From Clostridiaceae bacterium (lineage in GTDB: Bacteria > Bacillota_I > Bacilli_A > Erysipelotrichales > Coprobacillaceae), in NCBI GenBank assembly GCA_902363625.1, contig CABJAS010000005.1, positions 119,716-183,715 of the forward strand: DNA of 64,000 bases, read 5' to 3'. Below, in pieces: positions 53,182 through 62,747 of the stretch (position 1 is its first letter; every line of letters starts with the position of its first letter). The notes below the pieces were generated by a model that was not told the DNA's origin, ran no database searches, and saw only the letters and a program-made list of their open reading frames with translations. The position numbers were made by a program, and so were the translations under genes.

Positions 53182-53655
53182 ATGATTAAAATCATCGTGG
53201 CAATGGATAAAAATAACTTGATTGGAAGCGCTCAAGGAAGAATGGGGATGCCGTGGCATAATGCCGAAGATCTTCAACATTTTAAAGAAACAACCTTGAA
53301 TCAGACTATTCTGATGGGAAGAAAAACGTTTGAGTTGATTGGCAAACCGCTGCCAAAACGAAAAACGATCATAGTAAGCAAGGCACATGATCTTGAAAAT
53401 CTCAATGCTGAGGTTTGTCATGATTTAGAAACTTTGCTGAAAGATTATGAGAAAGATCAAGACATTTATATTTGCGGAGGAGCATCTGTTTATCAACAGA
53501 CCCTTGATTTAGCTAACGAGCTGATTGTTTCTTATATTCCGGGTGATTATACGGGTGATGCCTATTTTCCGGTAATTAAAGAGGATCGGTTTAAGTGTAT
53601 AGAAGAAGTAGAAAAAGAGACTTTCATTTTAAAAAAGTATAGGAGGATCAAATAG
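53182..53655 (+). CDS. folA: Dihydrofolate reductase
   Basis: 157 residues. IIVAMDKNNLIG at the start, the substrate-site GMPWHNAEDLQHFK, NADPH site MGRKTFELIGKPLP and IYICGGASVYQ. It reduces dihydrofolate to tetrahydrofolate. The ATG at 53182 is chosen because AAAGAGGTAGAG precedes it and the protein begins like other DHFRs; the frame is open 11 codons upstream. No thyA neighbour; plsC follows after one base. Confidence 0.95.
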   Translation: MIKIIVAMDKNNLIGSAQGRMGMPWHNAEDLQHFKETTLNQTILMGRKTFELIGKPLPKRKTIIVSKAHDLENLNAEVCHDLETLLKDYEKDQDIYICGGASVYQQTLDLANELIVSYIPGDYTGDAYFPVIKEDRFKCIEEVEKETFILKKYRRIK

Positions 53656-53656
53656 A

Positions 53657-54370
53657 ATGAAAAGAATAGCACTCATTGTATTGCGGTTGTTTTGGAAAAT
53701 ACCGTACTATTTAATTCAATTGAAACGATTACAGAAGGTAGATAAGTTTCCAATAGAAAAAAGATATGGCTTTATCAATAAATTTTTAACTGATGTAGCA
53801 AGAGCGGGGCGGGTGGAGATTGTTTGTACAGGTTTAGAGCAGTTGCCAAAAGAAGACGGTTATTTGATGGCTCCTAATCATCAGGGACTTTTTGATCCGG
53901 TGATTATTGCGGTAACACATAAAAGACCAACAACAGCAGTCATCAAAAAGGAGCTGTTAAAAGCTCCAATCGTAAAGCAAATTGCAGTAATCGATCAGGC
54001 ACAGGCAATGGATCGCAATGATATCCGCGGTTCAGTCAAAATTATCAGACAGGTAACAAAAGAGTTGAAAGAAGGACGTACTTACTTTATTTTCCCGGAA
54101 GGTACACGTTCACGTGAAGGGAATAAGATGGGGGAATTTAAAGGCGGAACATTTAAAACAGCGGTAGAAGCAAAAAAACCAATCGTGCCGGTAGCATGTA
54201 TTGACTGCTATAAACCGTTTGATACAAATACAATTGCGAAAGTTACCGCTCAGGTTCACTACTTGAAACCTATTTATCCAGAAGAATATGAAGAAATGTC
54301 AACTGTGGATATCGCAAAATTAGTACAATCAAGAATTCAAGAGAAAATGGATGAGGTATTGGGAGAATAG
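53657..54370 (+). CDS. plsC: 1-acyl-sn-glycerol-3-phosphate acyltransferase
   Basis: 237 residues. Motif I NHQGLFD (HX4D), motif II around IKKELLKAP, motif III FPEGTRSREG and motif IV region PIVPVACI. It adds the second acyl chain to make phosphatidic acid at the inner membrane face. Co-transcribed with folA by spacing. Confidence 0.92.
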   Translation: MKRIALIVLRLFWKIPYYLIQLKRLQKVDKFPIEKRYGFINKFLTDVARAGRVEIVCTGLEQLPKEDGYLMAPNHQGLFDPVIIAVTHKRPTTAVIKKELLKAPIVKQIAVIDQAQAMDRNDIRGSVKIIRQVTKELKEGRTYFIFPEGTRSREGNKMGEFKGGTFKTAVEAKKPIVPVACIDCYKPFDTNTIAKVTAQVHYLKPIYPEEYEEMSTVDIAKLVQSRIQEKMDEVLGE

Positions 54371-54392
54371 GAGCATCTTTCTCCTTTTTTCA
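54361..54392 (+). terminator. folA-plsC terminator
   Basis: GGAGAA / TTCTCC stem with inner pairing, then TTTTTT. The stem overlaps the end of plsC. Confidence 0.65.
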
Positions 54393-54463
54393 TATATATA
54401 ACTATAACATCATTTGTAAAAGTGAATGAAACATGGTTAAATGACAAACAAGGAGAGATCTAT

Positions 54464-55003
54464 GTGGAAAAGAGTCTTGTCAAAAAGATCTTAGAGACCG
54501 ATCCGGCAGCAAAAAACAGATGGAATGTCTTATTAAATTATCCTGGGGTTCATGCGTTATTTTTTTATCGTATTGCCCATACTTTATGGAAAGGACATCT
54601 GAAGATACTGGCACGCTTTATTAGTCAGCTAGCTCGTTTTATAACGGGAATTGAAATTCATCCGGGAGCAGAGATCGGAAAACGTTTATTTATTGATCAC
54701 GGACATGGAGTGGTAATCGGAGAAACAACGGTGATTGGAAATGACTGTACTTTATATCAGGGTGTAACGCTCGGCGGTGTCGGGACAGGACCACTGACAC
54801 TTAAGCGTCATCCTACTTTAGAGGATCGGGTAATGGTGAGTGCGGGCGCTAAAGTAATTGGGAATATTACGATTGGCAATGATTCTATCGTAGGCGCACA
54901 GGCGGTGGTTTTGAGGAATGTTCCTCCTAATTGTACCGTTGTGGGAATACCGGCGTGTATTGTTAAAAAAGATGGAGAAAGAGTGAGGAAAGAATCCAAA
55001 TGA
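54464..55003 (+). CDS. cysE: Serine O-acetyltransferase
   Basis: 179 residues from a GTG behind AAGGAGAGATCTAT; this start aligns with Bacillus CysE, which begins just before DPAA. An in-frame GTG at 54422 is less likely. Motifs include [30 protein letters not shown], cited by its core [10 protein letters not shown], and the hexapeptide helix up to GIPACIV. It makes O-acetylserine for cysteine synthesis. No cysK or cysS is adjacent, unlike Bacillus; a PAP2 gene overlaps its end. Confidence 0.94.
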   Translation: MEKSLVKKILETDPAAKNRWNVLLNYPGVHALFFYRIAHTLWKGHLKILARFISQLARFITGIEIHPGAEIGKRLFIDHGHGVVIGETTVIGNDCTLYQGVTLGGVGTGPLTLKRHPTLEDRVMVSAGAKVIGNITIGNDSIVGAQAVVLRNVPPNCTVVGIPACIVKKDGERVRKESK

Positions 55004-55578
55004 AGAAGTGGATAATGGCATGGCTAGTATTAATTGTAATATTGATCTTGGTAAAGACAAATATCATTTTACCTTTGGATAATCAGATCTATGATTATGT
55101 ATCTTTATTACAGTCCCCTAAAACCAATCAGTTTATCATCAATATTACTAATTTAGGATCTGGGACATTTTATGGAATCATTTGTGTTCTTCTCATTGTC
55201 TTTAAAAGAAGACTGGGTTTAGTTTTGACACTTAACAGCAGTTTTGGATTTTTAATGAACTATACTTTAAAAAATATTGTTCAAAGACCAAGACCGTTGG
55301 ATCGCCTAGCGGTTGAAACTGGTTTTAGTTTTCCCAGTTCCCACACAACCTGCTCCGTCATGTTTTACGGGATGCTAGGGATTATGTTTGCTCATAGTAA
55401 CTTGAAATATAAAAGAGTATTCAGTTATGCCTCTTGGGCAATGATTCCGATTATTGCATTTACGCGAATCTATCTGCATGTGCATTATTTCAGTGATGTA
55501 TTGGCGGGAGCTGTATTTGGTGGTATATTATTAGCTGTAATGTATGAAAAAGTATTTAAGAAAATGCTAGACTACTAG
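55000..55578 (+). CDS. PAP2-family membrane phosphatase
   Basis: 192 residues, about five or six membrane segments. The three phosphatase motifs are [18 protein letters not shown] and [15 protein letters not shown]. It removes phosphate from a lipid such as phosphatidic acid, phosphatidylglycerol phosphate or undecaprenyl pyrophosphate. Overlaps cysE by ATGA. Confidence 0.92.
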   Translation: MKKWIMAWLVLIVILILVKTNIILPLDNQIYDYVSLLQSPKTNQFIINITNLGSGTFYGIICVLLIVFKRRLGLVLTLNSSFGFLMNYTLKNIVQRPRPLDRLAVETGFSFPSSHTTCSVMFYGMLGIMFAHSNLKYKRVFSYASWAMIPIIAFTRIYLHVHYFSDVLAGAVFGGILLAVMYEKVFKKMLDY

Positions 55579-55594
55579 CAAAGAGGTGGAAAGA

Positions 55595-56728
55595 TTGTCT
55601 AAAGAGAAATTTAAACATTATTTAGAGTGGTTTTTATTAGCCGCAGCTGTGATTGTATTCTACAAAACCTTTGATAGTTTACATATAATTTATGATGTCT
55701 TTAAAATGATATTAACGATATTAACACCGTTTATTGTAGGTGGGGCATTAGCGTATTTCCTATATCCGCTTTGTAAGAAGATGGAAAGAATACTGGAAAA
55801 AACGAAAAAGCCTTGGGTGATTGAAAGGCGTTTATCTTTGAGCGTATTTATCACTTATTTTGCCTTTTTGCTTCTTTTAGCGATCTTACTGTTATATTTG
55901 ATTCCACTTACAGTTAATAATGTGATGGACTTTATCAGTAAATCCGGGCAATATGTGGAACAGTTTGATCAGTTGGTAACGTCAACGTTTAGTGATCCTA
56001 AACTGGTTGCTTTCTTGCAGTCTACATTTAATGATTTTCAAATTCCTTTTGATCGCTTGCTGAACTTTGATGTTTTAAAATATGCTCAGGGGGCAATCAA
56101 CACCGCTGGTGTACTCCTTTCTTGGGTGATGGGGATTGTCATTTGTCCCTATGTGCTTTTTGAAAGAAGAAACTTGATGCGTATTTTTGATCAGTTCATG
56201 GGAATGTTTATTGATCAAAAGAAGATCTCTTTGATTCATTATTATGTTCGTAAGGTTCATGTGATCTTCTCTAATTTTATTTATGGAAAAGCGGTCGATT
56301 CCTTGATTATCGGGATTATTGCTTATATTGGTTTTTCATTATTGAATTTGAAATTTGCCTTTATGCTGGCGTTAATTATTATGGTAACCAATATGATTCC
56401 TTATTTTGGTCCGTTCATTGGTGGAATCCCGGTAGTCATTATCACTTTGATTGTCATGAATCCTATCACAGCGATCTGGGTAGCGATCTTTATCTTTGCT
56501 TTGCAGCAGTTCGATGGTTTAATCTTAGGACCCGCAATCTTAGGCGATTCGGTAGGGATCAGTCCTTTCTGGATCATCTTTGCGATTACCCTGTTTGGCG
56601 GATTATTTGGCTTTTTAGGAATGTTCTTAGGTGTACCGCTGATTGCTGTCATTCGAATGATTATTTTAGAAGTGCGGGATTATCAGGCAGAGACCTCTAA
56701 ACAGAAACAAATCGATGATATCGAATAA
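55595..56728 (+). CDS. AI-2E family transporter
   Basis: 377 residues starting at a TTG preceded by AGAGGTGGAAAGA at ideal spacing; a GTG at 55586 falls inside that site. Seven to eight hydrophobic segments with the family region FIYGKAVDSLIIGIIAYIGF, PYFGPFIGGIP and QQFDGLILGPAILGDSVGISPFW, cited by the core GPAILGDSVG. Members export small molecules or Na+; AI-2 export is shown for few. A short gap links it to the PAP2 gene. Confidence 0.88.
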   Translation: MSKEKFKHYLEWFLLAAAVIVFYKTFDSLHIIYDVFKMILTILTPFIVGGALAYFLYPLCKKMERILEKTKKPWVIERRLSLSVFITYFAFLLLLAILLLYLIPLTVNNVMDFISKSGQYVEQFDQLVTSTFSDPKLVAFLQSTFNDFQIPFDRLLNFDVLKYAQGAINTAGVLLSWVMGIVICPYVLFERRNLMRIFDQFMGMFIDQKKISLIHYYVRKVHVIFSNFIYGKAVDSLIIGIIAYIGFSLLNLKFAFMLALIIMVTNMIPYFGPFIGGIPVVIITLIVMNPITAIWVAIFIFALQQFDGLILGPAILGDSVGISPFWIIFAITLFGGLFGFLGMFLGVPLIAVIRMIILEVRDYQAETSKQKQIDDIE

Positions 56729-56730
56729 AC

Positions 56731-56760
56731 ATAACCTTCGTTTAAAGACGGAGGTTTTTA
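56731..56760 (+). terminator. Terminator of the cysE-PAP2-transporter run
   Basis: Stem AACCTTCGT / GACGGAGGTT with TTTTTAA following. Confidence 0.85.
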
Positions 56761-56830
56761 AATCTATAGGCATCTTGAAATAAAAATGAAACAAATCCAT
56801 ATTTTTATCTCTTTCTCTAGACTAATTTTA

Positions 56831-56859
56831 TTTCAAATGAAGGGTATCTAGTGTATACT
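56831..56859 (+). promoter_or_regulatory. Possible HD-GYP gene promoter
   Basis: TTTCAA, 17 nt, TATACT; the -35 match is weak. Confidence 0.45.
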
Positions 56860-56893
56860 AAAAAACAGATAGTAAGGATAGAGAGGAAAAAAT

Positions 56894-58135
56894 ATGAACA
56901 TCATAAAAGACCAAGAAGTCATCGTTATTCTAAAAACAATGCTGAATAAACTGGATAACCGCTTAGTGGATCATGGCGAACGGGTTGCTTTTCTTTGTCT
57001 GGAAATCATGTCTTATCTGAAGGTTCCTCAGGAAGAATATCTGCATGTTGCAAAACTCGCATTGCTTCATGATATCGGGGCTTATAAAACAGATGATGTG
57101 GATGCCTTGCTAAGTTTTGAGAGTAAAGATGTCTGGGAACATGCTATTTATGGCTATTTATTTTTGTCTAGGCTGTCTCCTTTGAAAAAGAATTCAGATT
57201 GTGTTTTGTATCATCATATGTCCTATGAAAAACTAATGAAAACAAGATGTTCAAATAAAAAGATTGCTTCTTTGATCCATCTGTGTGACCGCATCGATGT
57301 TGCCGTTAAACAAGGAGCCTCACTGACCTTATTACTTCATCAAAGCGGACAGTTTGATCCTTTGCAGGTCAAAGCATTTGAAGCTTTAAATAAAGACCAT
57401 GTCCTCATACACGCTTTAGAAAATATGATGTATCAAGATAAAATGAACGCTCTTTATCAAACAATTTATTTAGGTGAGGATGAACGCAGAGGTTATCTTG
57501 AAATGCTTGCTTACTCGATTGATTTTAGAAGTGAATTTACAGTTTTGCATACGATTACAACCACAGCCATTGCGATTGAATTGGGAAAGCAGTATCAATT
57601 AAATTCAGTAGAAATGAATAAATTATATTATGGAGCTTTATTGCATGATCTTGGCAAAGGGGCAATTCCCATCAGCATCTTAGAAAAACAAGGAAAACTT
57701 GATGACAAAGAGACACAGTTAATGCAGCGTCATGTTTCGATTACCGAAGAAATTCTAAAAGGCTATATTCAAACAGATGTGCTGAATATGGCAGTGCGTC
57801 ATCATGAAAAATTAGATGGGAGCGGGTATCCACATCATTTAACGAACAAAGAACTGACTTTAGGGGATCGAATCGTAGCGATTGCGGATATTCTTAGTGC
57901 TTTATTAGGGAAACGAAGCTATAAAGAAAAATTCTCTGTTGCAAAAGCTATTTCTATTATAGAAGAGATGGCAGAGGAAGGAAAAATCGATGTGGATATC
58001 GTACATGTATTTGTACTTCATCATGAAGAAATAATGGTTCAAGTACAACAAAATACAGAAAAAATCAAACAGTTATATGCGGATATGCTGAAAGACTACT
58101 TAGAACTTAGAGATCAGTGTGCTAAAGTAAACTAG
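56894..58135 (+). CDS. c-di-GMP phosphodiesterase with HD and HD-GYP domains
   Basis: 413 residues. First half (about 20-170): an HD-superfamily domain with DHGERVAFLCL, LALLHDIGAYK and LYHHMSYEKL. Second half (about 210-390): a true HD-GYP domain with LLHDLGKGAIP, RHVSITEEIL, RHHEKLDGSGYP and IADILSALLGKR. HD-GYP enzymes hydrolyse c-di-GMP to GMP. The N-terminal HD also keeps its HD pair, so it might be catalytic rather than only sensory. No membrane segment. Third c-di-GMP-degrading protein here. Confidence 0.9.
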   Translation: MNIIKDQEVIVILKTMLNKLDNRLVDHGERVAFLCLEIMSYLKVPQEEYLHVAKLALLHDIGAYKTDDVDALLSFESKDVWEHAIYGYLFLSRLSPLKKNSDCVLYHHMSYEKLMKTRCSNKKIASLIHLCDRIDVAVKQGASLTLLLHQSGQFDPLQVKAFEALNKDHVLIHALENMMYQDKMNALYQTIYLGEDERRGYLEMLAYSIDFRSEFTVLHTITTTAIAIELGKQYQLNSVEMNKLYYGALLHDLGKGAIPISILEKQGKLDDKETQLMQRHVSITEEILKGYIQTDVLNMAVRHHEKLDGSGYPHHLTNKELTLGDRIVAIADILSALLGKRSYKEKFSVAKAISIIEEMAEEGKIDVDIVHVFVLHHEEIMVQVQQNTEKIKQLYADMLKDYLELRDQCAKVN

Positions 58136-58251
58136 AGTGTCCGCCTTTGCAGGTTATTTCTTAATTGAATGCTTCTTGAAATAAAAAGGTGTCATCCAAA
58201 TAAAAATCTGTGTGGCTTTTTAAGAATAGGAGAATCTATAATCATTTAATG

Positions 58252-58282
58252 AAAAAAGCTCTCAGTGAAGGAGAGCTTTTAC
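58252..58282. terminator. Bidirectional terminator, HD-GYP and MFS genes
   Basis: Stem AAAAGCTCTC / GAGAGCTTTT with an AGTGAAG loop, between convergent genes. Confidence 0.85.
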
Positions 58283-58337
58283 ATTGTGTTTTCAGGAAGT
58301 AATAAATAAAACATATCTTAATAACAGGGATGAGAGT

Positions 58338-59585
58338 TTAGTTCTTTATCATGCTGCGGCGACTGCTTCGATAGCCGATCAGTAAACAAAATACGGATAT
58401 AATGACAGCACCAAGCAGGAATATAAATACAGGATTATAATTTCCGAAATAATCATAGATGAACCCATATGCCGGTAGTAATATGATGGTCGCTAATGGG
58501 AGACTAGTCATAACAAATGGGAATATTGTTGGATAATCTTTTTGACCGAAGAACTCTATGGTGAGAAGCGGACCTACAACACTAATGGATGAAGACGCTA
58601 AACCATGTAAGAAAGAGGCGAAAGCAAAGATTAAGATAGACCCATTAACAAACCTATATAATATAATGGAAATAAAAGCAATCGTAATAATGCCTGCACA
58701 TGTTTTTATAATCCCTATTTTATCACTGGAAATTCCAATGAGAACTGATCCTATTGCGGATCCCATCATGGATAAAGAAAGAGCTTTTCCAATAATAGTG
58801 ATGTCTAATCCCATTGCTATGCCAAAATTAGTCGCGTGCTGTTGAAAGGAAGCAAAGCCTGTCAAAATGACCATAAACAATAATAATAAATAAAATGCCG
58901 GTGATTTTAATATCACTTTAGATAAGATATTCTTATTTTTTTTATTATTATCTGTGGTTTTGGTTGTTTTTTTACTATTTGCTTGCTGTGATTTTTGATA
59001 TGCTGGATTTTCTTTAATGAATACCAGACCCACAACTAAAATAAAAATCAAAGCAAATAGACCAAATAAGACATAGGTACTGCGCCACCCATTAGCGGCA
59101 ATTAAACCTGTTAACATAGGCTGAAACACAGCTCCCATGAGACTGCTGATCATCATCATTAATCCCATAACTAATCCTATATTTTTATGAAACCAGCGAT
59201 TAATGAGGATAGGACCTAACAGATTGACTAAAAAGGTTGCCCCGATTGCCATTGGTACCGCAAAAATATACCATGCCCAAACAGAATTCATATAACCTAA
59301 ACAAAGAAACGGGATTACTTGCAGTAATGTGCTCAATACAATGATTCTTTTTATTTTCATCTTATTTATCAAATCTCCGGCTATTGGGAGCCATAATAAA
59401 TTTGCGATAGAGGCAATGCTCAGATATAGAGATAACCTTCCTACCCCGACATCTAAATCCCTCGATACAGGAGCTAAAAAAATCCCGGCGGAGGTATTGA
59501 TTCCGGCACCTGCAACCCCTCTTATTAAAGATACAGCTAATAAAATAACCCAGGCATAATTCCATATTTGTTTTTTCAAAATCAT
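58338..59585 (-). CDS. MFS transporter (OFA/monocarboxylate-like)
   Basis: 415 residues, twelve membrane segments, a long basic Ser/Lys/Asn loop between segments 6 and 7. GVAGAGINTSAGIFLAPVSRDLDVGVGRLS near the start resembles oxalate:formate and monocarboxylate transporters; GLASSSISVVGPLLTIEFFGQKDYPTI lies in the second half. The substrate cannot be read from sequence. No promoter of quality was found for it. Convergent with the HD-GYP gene. Confidence 0.85.
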   Translation of the reverse strand: MILKKQIWNYAWVILLAVSLIRGVAGAGINTSAGIFLAPVSRDLDVGVGRLSLYLSIASIANLLWLPIAGDLINKMKIKRIIVLSTLLQVIPFLCLGYMNSVWAWYIFAVPMAIGATFLVNLLGPILINRWFHKNIGLVMGLMMMISSLMGAVFQPMLTGLIAANGWRSTYVLFGLFALIFILVVGLVFIKENPAYQKSQQANSKKTTKTTDNNKKNKNILSKVILKSPAFYLLLLFMVILTGFASFQQHATNFGIAMGLDITIIGKALSLSMMGSAIGSVLIGISSDKIGIIKTCAGIITIAFISIILYRFVNGSILIFAFASFLHGLASSSISVVGPLLTIEFFGQKDYPTIFPFVMTSLPLATIILLPAYGFIYDYFGNYNPVFIFLLGAVIISVFCLLIGYRSSRRSMIKN

Positions 59586-60327
59586 TCTCCTAACTTATGA
59601 TAGTGTAATACAGTAATAAATATCTTCATGTTTACATTAACGGTGTCAAAACATAGGTTGATATAGTGTGTTATTTTAATATTAGGGTTTACCAATTGCT
59701 TATTATTATACAAAATTGGAATGAAAATACGTTTATAGCTAAAACAAAAATATGATCATCAATAAGCTAAGTGTTGAAAGTAAAATTTCAGTGATTCATC
59801 ATGAGATTAAAGCTTAAAATATATGAAGAATATTGGGATCAAAAGAATTAAGGGATGAACGACGATCCAATAATTTACGGACTTTTAAGAAATTCACAGC
59901 TCATTTAAAGACAATTATAGAGTATATACAGGATCTTTGGTAAAATATAAGAAGCATCAATTTGTAAAGTCTTGTCTGTGGCTAAAGGAATAAAAGCACT
60001 CGATTTGGACTCTGAAAAATTAAAAAAAGTGCTGTCCCAAATAAAAATGCACTTCTTAAATGACTGTATTTACAGGTAAAAAAAGTTTGATTAAAAATGG
60101 GCATCAGGACTTGTGCTAATGGGTCAATGGTAATGAACTGACACCTATTTTACTTATACACAATATTTAATTATTATTAAATTTTTTATGATGAATAAGT
60201 CAACTATATATCATAAACGCAAGTTATCGTTCACTAATGATGTTTGAGCGTTGATAATGTTAAATAAAAAAGGACATATGATTTATGTCCGAAGGAGGTC
60301 AAAGAAAACCTCTAAATAATCTTAAAT
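59586..60327. other. 740-bp gap with possible remnant
   Basis: No intact gene. A plus-strand stretch ending at 60079 has about 42 open codons (…VAKGIKALDLDSEKLKKVLS…) but begins after a stop and lacks a ribosome site; this is probably the tail of a decayed gene. I found no insertion-sequence ends. Confidence 0.4.
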
Positions 60328-60404
60328 TGGCGGCACATAGGCGATTCGAACGCCCGACCCCACGCTTAGGAGGCGTGTGCTCTATCCAGCTGAGCTAATG
60401 CGCC
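60328..60404 (-). tRNA. tRNA-Arg (anticodon CCT)
   Basis: Full cloverleaf on the minus strand. Acceptor GGCGCAT / ATGTGCC with one G-T pair, D arm GCTCAGCTGGATAGAGC, anticodon stem CACGC / GCGTG around CTCCTAA, variable loop, T arm GGGCG TTCGAAT CGCCT, and an encoded CCA. It reads AGG codons. Confidence 0.96.
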
Positions 60405-60574
60405 AGTAATATTGAGTTTAAATAAAAGCCAAGCCTCCAAGCTTCGCAGCTCAAGGGGCATACTTTCTGTCTGTATCTCTATTTGCTTTATTATTTTAGC
60501 ATTTTCCTTAGTAAAAAGCAACCTTGCCATTTCCTCTTTGAAGTGCTGAAGTCGGTATATTTCTTTCCTTCTAT

Positions 60575-60602
60575 TTGTATTTTATATCATTCATGATAGA
60601 AT
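60575..60602 (+). promoter_or_regulatory. Promoter of the PRD regulator
   Basis: TTGTAT, 16 nt, TAGAAT. Confidence 0.5.
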
Positions 60603-60640
60603 AATGACAATGTAACAGCAAGTATGTTGGAGGGATAATA

Positions 60641-62599
60641 ATGACGCAACGACAGTTTATGTTGATTTTTTTATTGTGGAAACAGGATCGGATCATGACA
60701 AGTGAGGAACTTTCTAGTCATCTGCATGTCAGCAATCGAACGATAAAAAGCGAAATATTGATCATACAGTCAAAAGCGGATCAGATGGGAATTGAAATCA
60801 AAGCTAAACGGGGGTTAGGGTATCAGCTTCTTATCATTGATGATCAGCAGTTTCAAAAAGAACTTTTACCTCAATTAGGAAGTTATGGGGATGTCAGTGA
60901 GATTCCAACAGATGAACAAATACGAATTTACCAAACAATTTCTATTCTTTTTGAACAGGAATATGTTACTGCAGATCAAATCGCAGCATCACAGTTTATC
61001 GATAAGCGTTCTCTGAATAAAACCTTTCATCAGATTCGAAACTTGCTGCAGCGGTATCAATTGATACTCATCAGTAAAGCGAATTATGGCTTTAAGATTA
61101 CCGGGAGTGAGCTTCATCAGCGTTTTTGCATCATGGATATCTATGGCTACTATCATCATATAACGATGTTGATTCGTAAAGATAAAATGTATCAAAACTA
61201 CTTTAAAATAGAAGAAACGACTCGCCGTAAGATCAGAAATATATGGCTGACACTGATCAGCAGCCGATCTTATACGATAAAGGATATTCATTTAGAGAAA
61301 TTTATGTATCAGCTGCTGTTATCCTATCATCGTTTTCAACTGGGGCATAAAATAGAGTTCGATCAGTCACAGATCGATGAGATTACATCGTGGGAAAGCT
61401 TCGAGATTGTACAGTCATTAAAAAAACGTCTGCATGAAGAAAATATATTTGAGATGGATGAGTCGGAAGTCTATTATTTAAGCATCGTTTTATTTTGCTA
61501 TATAGATGTTCATTCCATACAGCAGATGAAACAATCCCCCAGGTTTTATAAACAAAGCCTGAACTGTGCTAAGGAACAGCTGCGAAAATTACAAAAAATG
61601 CTGCCCACTTGTTCATTTCCTCAAGATTTTATCAATAATCTTCAATTTGCACTCTATCCGTTAGTCGTGCGATCACAGTATGCTATGTATGAAGATAATA
61701 AATGGCTTCGGCAATGGCGCCTAAAGGGGATATTAAGATCCTTGGTTTCTTTAGAACTCAGCTATCTGACTTTAAATAATAGGGGAGAGGGCGATGACTG
61801 TTGTATCAGTCAGGAAGACGTAGTTCAGTTTTCTTATACATTTCAAGCATTGCTGAATCAGCAGCGCTCAGTTGTGAAACGCCAAAAAATTCTGATTATT
61901 CCGAGTTCCGGCTATATGAGTGCTTTATCATTAGTAAATAAGATTAAGCAAGACTTTGCACATTGCATTGATTCCATTGAAATAAAAGAACGTTATCTTA
62001 TTAAGGAGATAAAAGAAGTCAGAAATTATGATCTTTTAATCAGCAGTCCGGAATATTGCGAAGATTTCACGAATCAAGGGGTGATGCTGTACAGTGAGGC
62101 TATACTAAATGGTCATTATCAGGAACTATATTTTAAATTAATGGAAGTAGAAGGAAGAAATAAAGCTTTTTTTCCTCCGCTCCAGTCGGCTTATTTTATT
62201 GAATTGGAAGAGGCGGATTCCATACTGGATATTTTCAATGCCTTATATGGTCATAAAGATAAAAGTCAAGTTCAATTAGAATATCAAAATTTCCTATCTC
62301 GAGAAAATTGGGTATTTAATGGAACCTTTTGTTCAACTACCGGGTATTTTCATTTTGTTGAGATGCCCTTACAAGAGTGTTTTGGCATAGTAAAGATAAA
62401 AAGACCGCTTCAATGGAAGAATACGGTGATAGAGATATTGGTCATATGCTGGATCCACCCGGATTCTTTAGAGAAATGTCATTTTTATGATGTCTTTTTA
62501 AACCATTTATTAACAGATAGAAGCTCACTTGAACTACTTTGGAATGATCGCAGTGAGGAAGCATTATTTCAGATCATGAAAAAATTAACTATGCTTTAA
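60641..62599 (+). CDS. PRD-domain transcriptional regulator (BglG/LicR/Mga-like)
   Basis: 652 residues. An N-terminal HTH_11 (MTSEELSSHLHVSNRTIKSEIL) and a second HTH (DQIAASQFIDKRSLNKTFHQI) precede a helical PRD-like region (about 180-390) with conserved-type His at YHRFQLGH. Then comes an EIIB-like Rossmann segment (ILIIPSSGYMSALSLVNKI, about 415-500) and an EIIA-like domain (SILDIFNALYG, HFVEMP, about 515-640). This is the layout of PTS-controlled activators (LicR, MtlR). No PTS permease is nearby, so its targets are unknown. Ribosome site GGAGGG. Confidence 0.83.
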   Translation: MTQRQFMLIFLLWKQDRIMTSEELSSHLHVSNRTIKSEILIIQSKADQMGIEIKAKRGLGYQLLIIDDQQFQKELLPQLGSYGDVSEIPTDEQIRIYQTISILFEQEYVTADQIAASQFIDKRSLNKTFHQIRNLLQRYQLILISKANYGFKITGSELHQRFCIMDIYGYYHHITMLIRKDKMYQNYFKIEETTRRKIRNIWLTLISSRSYTIKDIHLEKFMYQLLLSYHRFQLGHKIEFDQSQIDEITSWESFEIVQSLKKRLHEENIFEMDESEVYYLSIVLFCYIDVHSIQQMKQSPRFYKQSLNCAKEQLRKLQKMLPTCSFPQDFINNLQFALYPLVVRSQYAMYEDNKWLRQWRLKGILRSLVSLELSYLTLNNRGEGDDCCISQEDVVQFSYTFQALLNQQRSVVKRQKILIIPSSGYMSALSLVNKIKQDFAHCIDSIEIKERYLIKEIKEVRNYDLLISSPEYCEDFTNQGVMLYSEAILNGHYQELYFKLMEVEGRNKAFFPPLQSAYFIELEEADSILDIFNALYGHKDKSQVQLEYQNFLSRENWVFNGTFCSTTGYFHFVEMPLQECFGIVKIKRPLQWKNTVIEILVICWIHPDSLEKCHFYDVFLNHLLTDRSSLELLWNDRSEEALFQIMKKLTML

Positions 62600-62600
62600 T

Positions 62601-62636
62601 AAGAATTTCACTTGTATAAGTGAAATTCTTTTCCTA
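62601..62636 (+). terminator. Terminator of the PRD regulator gene
   Basis: Thirteen-base perfect stem AAGAATTTCACTT / AAGTGAAATTCTT with a GTAT loop and a T-rich tail, in the plus direction. Confidence 0.85.
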
Positions 62637-62747
62637 TATTTTCATTTTTTTTATGTTTACAATGGATATACATGGGAGTAAAGTGATGCCTTGATTAAGA
62701 GGTAAAAACTAAACAAAAACACTCATAAATAGGGGAGGAAATAAAAA

